From contig JAUWWQ010000042.1 in assembly GCA_030616775.1 (NCBI GenBank), positions 1 to 37,890 of the forward strand: a DNA stretch of 37,890 bases, in the 5' to 3' direction. This DNA is from Planctomycetota bacterium. Lineage in GTDB: Bacteria; Planctomycetota; Phycisphaerae; UBA1845. A program made the translations under genes and the position numbers. The number at the start of each line of letters is the position of its first letter. The stretch's first letter is position 1. The notes beneath the pieces are model-generated. The model did no database searches. It was not told where the DNA came from and was given only the letters and a program-made list of their open reading frames with translations. Of the stretch, positions 33,562 to 37,890 are shown piece after piece.

Positions 33562-34506
33562 ATGCAAGGGCCGACTACTATCATGGGCAATACTGGGGTA
33601 CCCCGACCGACATCAGGATCACCAACCGTTTCGGGCAAACGTCGCATCCCATTGACTTGGTGGATCATCGCCGGGATGGTTTTGCTGTGGCTGGCTGCCC
33701 TACTCTCGCGGAACGCAATTCGCGCTCAGTGGTGGGCTTATCGTCTTGCAGCCGCCAAGACCCCCACGGCGCGCATGACCTACTTCTACCGACTTGCCGG
33801 TCTGGGCGACGCGGCTATACCGGCCGTTTCCGGGGTGCTGAGAAGCGATGATCCGGGGCTTCGATCTTTCGCGGTCGCTGTAGCCCACCATGCATCGGGC
33901 GAGGAGGCAACCGCGCTTCTTGTGCGAGCATGCGACGACGCGGACGTGGATGTCGCCCGACTCGCCATCCAAGGCCTTGGGGTCCACGGTGATGAAGCCG
34001 GCGTCAAGGCTCTGTGGTCAATCGCTGTCGCGGGCGATCAGCACCGGGCGATGATCGCTGCGGCAGCGCTGGCCGGCGTCAACTCCGACTCGGCAAAGAA
34101 GGCACTGATTGATGTTGTGCGAAGAAGCCCACACACAGGTGCCCGGATCGAGGCGATTAAGGGCCTGGAGGCGTTGCGTGTGGAACAAGCAATTGGTGTC
34201 TTGGTTGAGGCACTCAACGACGGTGCGGTTTTCAAAGGAGTGACAGAGAGTGACACGGCAGCGGTGCGCGTATTCGAAACCGCCAGGAACGATCTTGTGC
34301 GTGAGTCCAAGGTGCCGGAAGACGCGTCCGTGCGGGTCGAGGACCGCCACGTGATCTGGGAATGTGCGGCCAAAGCGCTACGGACGATCACCGGTCATTC
34401 GTTCGACTTTTCTACTGAGGGGGCGGCCACCCAGCCCTTCGTCGCCGAGGCCTGGCGCAAATGGTGGCAGGTCACAAAGGCCAAGGACCGAACCTCGCCA
34501 CCGTGA
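33562..34506 (+). CDS. Membrane-anchored HEAT-repeat protein
   Basis: 314 residues. GGGAG lies four bases before ATG 33562; ATG 33583 is an alternative. One membrane helix occurs near the N-terminus (PLTWWIIAGMVLLWLAALL, about 29-49). The rest is built of HEAT-like helical repeats: GDAAIPAVSGVLRSDDPGLR, ATALLVRACDDADVDVARLA, GVKALWSIAVAGDQHRAMIA and SAKKALIDVVRRSPHTGARI. Such proteins usually mediate protein contacts. The C-terminal segment has EAWRKWWQ, often seen in planctomycete HEAT proteins. Function is unknown. It is downstream of, and probably separate from, the lpxK operon. Confidence 0.8.
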   Translation: MQGPTTIMGNTGVPRPTSGSPTVSGKRRIPLTWWIIAGMVLLWLAALLSRNAIRAQWWAYRLAAAKTPTARMTYFYRLAGLGDAAIPAVSGVLRSDDPGLRSFAVAVAHHASGEEATALLVRACDDADVDVARLAIQGLGVHGDEAGVKALWSIAVAGDQHRAMIAAAALAGVNSDSAKKALIDVVRRSPHTGARIEAIKGLEALRVEQAIGVLVEALNDGAVFKGVTESDTAAVRVFETARNDLVRESKVPEDASVRVEDRHVIWECAAKALRTITGHSFDFSTEGAATQPFVAEAWRKWWQVTKAKDRTSPP

Positions 34507-34554
34507 CACGTTGACGTCACGAAACTGCGCCACAGCGTCGGTCGGCAAAAACCA

Positions 34555-34592
34555 AGGGCGGCAGCGAAACCGCTTCGTTTCACTGCCGCCCT
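34555..34592 (-). terminator. Intrinsic terminator for the HU gene
   Basis: AGGGCGGCAGCGAAAC (34555-34570) pairs with GTTTCACTGCCGCCCT (34577-34592), a 16-bp stem with a single mismatch. On the minus strand it is followed by TGGTTTTTG, a U-run, 75 bases after the HU stop. It lies between convergent genes and may also stop the HEAT-gene transcript. Confidence 0.75.
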
Positions 34593-34665
34593 AATCCAAG
34601 TTTGTTCTTTCGGCTAAGCCGTGGCGAACAGACCAGGCAAGTGCGGAACCTGGGGGCCAGCCCAA

Positions 34666-34998
34666 TTACACCATGCTCTTGAGGCCCTTCAGTGGAAGGA
34701 CTTTGACCACGTTGCGCGCCGGCTTGGCCTTGAACATCATCTCCTCACCGGTGAACGGGTTGATTCCCCTGCGGGCCTTTGTCGCCGGTTTGCGCACCAC
34801 CTTGATTTTCATCAAACCCGGAACCGTGAAGAGTCCCGGCCCTCGCTTGCCGAGATCTCTCTTGATCAACTTTCCCAGCTCGTCGAAGACGCCCACGATC
34901 TCCTTTTTCGACAGCTCGGTGGCGTCCGCCAGCCCACCGAAAACTTCCGACTTTGTCCGTGCCTTCGAGGTTACCTTCACAGCCTTCTTCTTTGCCAT
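34666..34998 (-). CDS. HU-family DNA-binding protein
   Basis: 110 residues, from the second Met (34998), six bases after AAAGGGA; an ATG at 35004 overlaps the ribosome-binding site. After a Lys-rich N-terminal tail (AKKKAVKVTSKARTKSEVFG) comes the HU fold: ELSKKEIVGVFDELGKLIKR, the beta arm GPGLFTVPGLMKIKVVRKPA, the RRGINPFTGEEMMFKAKPAR arm and a short end. The N-terminal extension is unlike E. coli HU and common in lineages with Lys-rich HU variants. It is a nucleoid protein. It has its own promoter (35050-35078) and terminator (34555-34592). Confidence 0.9.
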   Translation of the reverse strand: MAKKKAVKVTSKARTKSEVFGGLADATELSKKEIVGVFDELGKLIKRDLGKRGPGLFTVPGLMKIKVVRKPATKARRGINPFTGEEMMFKAKPARNVVKVLPLKGLKSMV

Positions 34999-35049
34999 AT
35001 ACATTCCCTTTCACAAGCCTTGCGCTAACCCATGTTTGATCCGTGCGAG

Positions 35050-35078
35050 AATCTAGGGCCGCGCACACATAGAATCAA
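35050..35078 (-). promoter_or_regulatory. Promoter of the HU gene
   Basis: On the minus strand TTGATT (35078-35073) and TAGATT (35055-35050) are separated by exactly 17 bp, a good sigma-70 -35/-10 pair. A start near 35043 would leave a leader of about 45 bases before the HU ATG. Confidence 0.55.
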
Positions 35079-35123
35079 GCATTTTTTCGTCATAAACAAG
35101 CATTTTTCCCCTATAAAAATGCT
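35077..35123 (-). repeat. Repeated AAAAATGCTTG motifs upstream of the HU promoter
   Basis: On the minus strand AAAAATGCTTG occurs twice in direct orientation within 25 bases, the second overlapping the -35 box. The first also forms an inverted repeat AGCATTTTT/AAAAATGCT (35099-35107 and 35115-35123). Such clustered motifs may bind a regulator or HU itself. Confidence 0.45.
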
Positions 35124-35125
35124 AA

Positions 35126-35908
35126 ATTTCGTGGCTTGTGAGCATGCTCCGCCAGGCTCGACGAGCACTGTGCAAGATAACCGACCCGGTCTGGACCCGC
35201 GGGACGCCACGTTCGCGACGGCCAAGACGGCAAGAATCCCAACATCGGTGCAACCGCAAGTGCCCCCAGCAACACGCCCAGAAACCACACATACACAGCC
35301 CGTGGTGCCCGGACGGTCCTTGGCCTGCCCGCCCGTTCCCGACCGGTATCTGTTGGCCGACCTCGGTAAGCGCGGGCTCACGCCCGGCAGACTAGCTTGA
35401 GACGCCTCGGCGCTGTGGGCCTTGAACGCTGTTCTCAGGCTCAAAAACCGCCGGTTACAGGCCAGAAATCGGGGGTTCCCAGCCTTCTACGCTCTGTTTT
35501 CAGGCTGGAAGGTCCTAGCAAGACATGGGGTACCGATGTCCAACCGCTGCACGCCACGGGCTGAAACCCCGTGCCACACGTTCTTTAGGTGGTCTTATTC
35601 CGTGGGACCGACTCCAACCTGTGGGACCGACTTTCCAGTCGGTCAAGAGGCAGGCTCGAAAGCTCATCCCACACCAGATCTTGCCACAAGCTCCAGACGG
35701 AAGCGGGGTGACACCAAACGACGGCACCGTAAGGCCAAAGTGGTCCGCAGGATGACCTGAGTCGACCGTCCGGTAAGCGAGGCGGCTGCCAAATACGGCA
35801 AGATGTCCGAAATATGCCGCCGCCCCCGGGGCGATATCGTACCTTGACTCTAAACATGGTGTTTGCCGGACGCTGCTATCGTCGGGTCCGGAAACCGGAG
35901 ATTGGCCA
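35126..35908. repeat. Gene-poor stretch with a GACCGACT palindrome
   Basis: About 780 bases with no supportable gene; several ORFs are short and lack ribosome-binding sites. The visible structure is GACCGACT-TTCC-AGTCGGTC (35625-35644), a perfect 8-bp stem, preceded by a partial copy GGGACCGACTCC at about 35603-35614. This looks like another dispersed palindromic element. Confidence 0.5.
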
Positions 35909-36121
35909 ATGGTCGAGATCAATACAATCCACGCCCTACGTGAAACCGTTCAGAAGCTCGGGGACGCTGAGCTGAAGAACGAAATACTGGGCAAGCTTAC
36001 CGAGGTTCTAAACGCTCTGGTCGCTAAACAGGGTGAGATTGAAGCGATGAGGGCGCAGCTTGCGGCTGCTAACGCTCAGGCTGGGCAATTCCCGGAGCTT
36101 GTCTACGACCCACCGGTTTGA
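35909..36121 (+). CDS. Small coiled-coil protein of unknown function
   Basis: 70 residues, with CGGAG about eight bases before ATG 35909. Residues 5-55 form a likely coiled coil (HALRETVQKLGDAELKNEIL, VLNALVAKQGEIEAMRAQLA), ending in QFPELVYDPPV. I do not recognise the family. It stands alone, between repeat-rich stretches. Confidence 0.5.
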   Translation: MVEINTIHALRETVQKLGDAELKNEILGKLTEVLNALVAKQGEIEAMRAQLAAANAQAGQFPELVYDPPV

Positions 36122-36384
36122 CACTCCGTGGCTGGTATGCCGTGACGCCGCAGCATCGCCCTCGCGGCGGGGCTACATGTCCAAGCGTTAAGCCACGTGA
36201 TCCCGGCAGGGCTCGCTGCGCTCAGCCTGCCACCATGTCCCACGACACCGCAGCTTAGTGACGATGCCTGAGCCCGCACGGGTTTTCCACTTCGTTTGGC
36301 ACAACCGCATTCGATACGCTTGAGCCATGCCGGCAGGGAGCGTACTCTCTTGTATGGCTAACCGCCGGTTTAGGAATGCTGACG

Positions 36385-36906
36385 ATGTCAAAGCGCAAGA
36401 GAGTGAAGAAGCCCGCCGAGGCAGCGGTGGTCTTCGATCCCGTGCATGGTGGGAAATCCCTACGGATGGCCTGCGCGCTCAGCGTGGTGATCTTGCTTGT
36501 TGGTGTTGTGATGTTGATCCTGGGCGCAGGCGTCCTTTCGGGGCGGATCACCGAGGGTTGGGGTTTCCCGATGAGCGCCGTACCCAACTGGGGCCGGCCG
36601 TGGGGTCTGGTGCTGATGCTCGCGGGCGTCGCCTACGTCGTGTGCCCCGTGCTGCTGTTTGTCCGCCCCAAGAGCGGCTCGGTAGCCATGATGATTGTAT
36701 CCGGGCTGAGCGTTCTGCTGGGGACGCCGTTGATCACGACAGCGATCGAGATCTTCTACAATCTCTTTCAGGAAACGAAATCCAGACCGAACTGGGTGGA
36801 CTCGATCTGGGGCTACTTCATCATCATCAATGTGGCCATCGTCGTCGCCATCTACCGGACGCACCGGGTCGCAACACAGCCGGGAAAAACCGCACCCGCT
36901 AATTAG
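36385..36906 (+). CDS. Four-helix membrane protein of unknown function
   Basis: 173 residues from ATG 36385 (ATG 36376 would add three). After a basic start (MSKRKRVKKPAEAAV) there are four hydrophobic helices: CALSVVILLVGVVMLILGAG, GLVLMLAGVAYVVCPVLLFV, MIVSGLSVLLGTPLITTAI and YFIIINVAIVVAIYR. No functional motif is seen. Weak AGGAA upstream. The 260-base gap before it (36122-36384) holds nothing I can identify. Confidence 0.65.
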   Translation: MSKRKRVKKPAEAAVVFDPVHGGKSLRMACALSVVILLVGVVMLILGAGVLSGRITEGWGFPMSAVPNWGRPWGLVLMLAGVAYVVCPVLLFVRPKSGSVAMMIVSGLSVLLGTPLITTAIEIFYNLFQETKSRPNWVDSIWGYFIIINVAIVVAIYRTHRVATQPGKTAPAN

Positions 36907-36909
36907 GCG

Positions 36910-36984
36910 GTGTGCCACTGCTCTGCGAGCAATGTGGTGTCGCTGAACCTATGGTCATGCACTGCTGACACAGCAGTGGCACAC
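36910..36984. repeat. 75-bp element with perfect 13-bp inverted ends
   Basis: GTGTGCCACTGCT (36910-36922) is the exact reverse complement of AGCAGTGGCACAC (36972-36984). Inside, CACTGCTG-ACA-CAGCAGTG forms a further stem (36960-36978). It starts just after the membrane protein gene stop. The ends share GTGCCACTG with the repeats at 1010 and 37355, so all belong to one palindromic family; it looks like a non-autonomous mobile element. Confidence 0.7.
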
Positions 36985-37018
36985 AGGCACATGGGCAAGC
37001 CACGGCCTGGCTTGGCCA

Positions 37019-37264
37019 GAGGGTGTCCGGGAATTACAACGCGTCGAGAATCCATTTGACCTGACCATTGGCACGCCCGCCCCCGCTCCAGCCGCCCGGC
37101 CCCGCGCCGTATTCGGCGCGGAGGTCTGGGTCAAGATCGCCACCCCCGGCAAGCCGGCCGAATGGGTGGTCCTTGTCGCGAGACCGCGGTGGCCCCGTGA
37201 GACGCCGCAGGCGGTGTGGAATTCGCCAGTAATGGGACGTTCGGACAGAGAAGAAACCGGCTGA
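37019..37264 (+). pseudogene. Possible gene relic (open frame without a start)
   Basis: An 82-codon open frame ends at TGA 37262-37264, with protein-like segments (VENPFDLTIGTPAP, EVWVKIATPGKPAEWVVLVA). No start codon or ribosome-binding site is seen, and the frame runs back into the palindromic element at 36984. It may be the tail of a lost gene. The opposite strand is also open, so this is uncertain. Confidence 0.25.
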
Positions 37265-37354
37265 TCCTGTTGGTCCTCGCGGGGTGCATGATCGTAATTG
37301 CAGCCTACCCCGGGGGCCGATAGGAGGGATAGGACGAGCCGTTCGCCCGGGTGC

Positions 37355-37377
37355 CACTGGCAGCTTGCCTGCCAGTG
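37355..37377. repeat. CACTGGCAG palindrome (member of the GTGCCACTG family)
   Basis: CACTGGCAG-CTTGC-CTGCCAGTG is a perfect 9-bp stem preceded by GGTGC. It is the same design as the repeats at 1010-1089. Confidence 0.7.
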
Positions 37378-37440
37378 TGTCTGCGTGCACAATGGTTCCG
37401 GGCACGGCGAAAGAGAGGTAGGGTGGGTCGTTTGACCCAC

Positions 37441-37659
37441 TTGTTGTTCCTGCCGACCCGGAAGAACCTGAAGTCCTTGATGGACGTGCCGGGGAAGTGG
37501 ATTGATCGCGTTCTGAAAAAGGGGACCGGCTCCGAGCCAAACGGCCTTCACGCCGGCGAGAAAGCCTACTCGCGAGGTGCCCGTCCCTTTTTTCAACCTG
37601 GATAAGCTGATCCTCGACCTGGACAGCTCGGTGAGCCAGACCCACGGACGCCGGGAACG
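37441..37659 (+). pseudogene. IS1380-family transposase fragment (copy 3), interrupted
   Basis: This encodes TRKNLKSLMDVPGKWIDRV, then after an 82-bp insertion KLILDLDSSV and YGRRER in a shifted frame. It corresponds to copies 1 and 2, ends at the same CCGGGAACG point and keeps the catalytic-Asp region (LDLD). Both the insertion and the truncation make it non-functional. Confidence 0.7.
37514..37595. mobile_element. 82-bp MITE-like element inside the transposase remnant
   Basis: The element starts TGAAAAAGGGGACCGG (37514) and ends with the inverted counterpart CCGTCCCTTTTTTCA (37595). The 20-bp ends match at 17 positions. Copy 1 has no such sequence between WIDR and the KLILDL codons, so it was inserted after that copy diverged. 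No gene is inside it. Confidence 0.65.
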
Positions 37660-37678
37660 GCGAGGGTCAGGCGCGCGG

Positions 37679-37766
37679 CTGTGTGGCATGGCCACGTCTT
37701 CGTGGCCATGATATGCTGTGGTGCGTGAAAAATGCCCACGCAAGCGTGGAGCATACCACCCGCCCG
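37679..37766 (+). repeat. Composite hairpin repeat, copy B
   Basis: Inverted counterpart of 2294-2381. It has the hairpin CATGGCCACG-TCTT-CGTGGCCATG (37687-37710) and the small stem CCACGC-AA-GCGTGG. It follows transposase copy 3 after about 20 bases, exactly as copy A follows copy 2. Confidence 0.7.
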
Positions 37767-37890
37767 AGGTCGAAATCAAAGCAGAGGCCGACCGCGTCCA
37801 GGCCGAGCTGGCCGAACTGAAACCGAAGGTAAAACAGCTCGAAGACGAGGAGGGACCGATCCTCGAAGAGTTCGAGCGGCTGATGCTCAC
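37718..37890 (+). CDS. Start of a coiled-coil coding stretch, cut by the window edge
   Basis: The frame opens after TGA 37709-37711 and stays open to the window end. From about 37766 it reads VEIKAEADRVQAELAELKP, then VKQLEDEEGPILEEFERL, a strongly charged coiled-coil-like segment with normal coding composition. Possible GTG starts (37718, 37721) lie inside the hairpin repeat, so the gene may have lost its real 5' end to that element. The family is not recognised. Confidence 0.4.
   Translation, partial: MVREKCPRKRGAYHPPEVEIKAEADRVQAELAELKPKVKQLEDEEGPILEEFERLML

Noticed and set aside
35111-35296. Small hydrophobic minus-strand frame (possible membrane peptide)
   Set aside because: The N-terminus is hydrophobic but no ribosome-binding site precedes it and the rest is not protein-like.
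35422-35760. Plus-strand frame of 112 codons
   Set aside because: It spans the GACCGACT palindrome, has no ribosome-binding site and a composition typical of non-coding GC-rich DNA.
36955-37890. Minus-strand frame of 311 codons at the right edge
   Set aside because: It runs antisense through a MITE, a transposase remnant, hairpin repeats and the coiled-coil frame. The openness comes from high GC.

Overview
The window looks like chromosomal DNA from a GC-rich diderm bacterium, most likely an environmental Planctomycetota lineage. The reasons are an lpxK gene, secretin-type outer-membrane machinery, sulfatase/alkaline-phosphatase superfamily genes with membrane domains, a Tat-exported DUF362 protein, a Lys-rich HU, and many degenerate palindromic repeats and IS1380 remnants between genes. 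The taxonomic call is inference, because no rRNA or marker gene other than dnaE is present.

Left end (1-2900) is mosaic. The 3' end of an unknown gene is followed by a structure with the layout of an integron attC site, then a transposase remnant, an XRE regulator whose start codon sits in an inverted repeat, and a translationally coupled pair (a Lys/Arg-rich small protein and a tentatively HEPN-like protein). Palindromic and heptanucleotide repeats follow.

The core begins with dnaE (2916-6551). An ECF sigma factor, an anti-sigma-like membrane protein and an exported PDZ protein with odd IP- and WG-rich repeats follow (6740-9492). Next, on the minus strand, come a squalene-cyclase-like toroid protein and a DUF362 protein. 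Three overlapping plus-strand genes then encode two alkaline-phosphatase-superfamily membrane or envelope enzymes flanking a small YIDPGTG membrane protein (11827-15996).

The central block (16310-29117) is a nearly complete Tad/Flp pilus locus in one direction: two Flp pilins, prepilin peptidase CpaA/TadV, TadE pseudopilin, CpaB/RcpC, secretin CpaC/RcpA, two tandem TadG-like paralogues, CpaE/TadZ, ATPase CpaF/TadA, and the platform proteins TadB and TadC. The pilins would be matured by CpaA, assembled by CpaF with TadB/TadC, and exported through the CpaC secretin. No TadD lipoprotein is present.

Tightly spaced downstream genes encode a MEMO1/AmmeMemoRadiSam-B-like protein, LpxK (lipid A 4'-kinase), a deoxyhypusine-synthase-fold protein without the usual catalytic lysine, a HAD phosphatase fused to a two-helix membrane module, and a HEAT-repeat membrane protein. 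An HU gene on the minus strand has its own recognisable promoter and terminator.

The right end (35100-37890) is gene-poor. It holds two small unknown genes, several palindromic or MITE-like elements, a second large IS1380 remnant interrupted by an 82-bp inverted-repeat element, and the start of a coiled-coil coding stretch that runs off the window.
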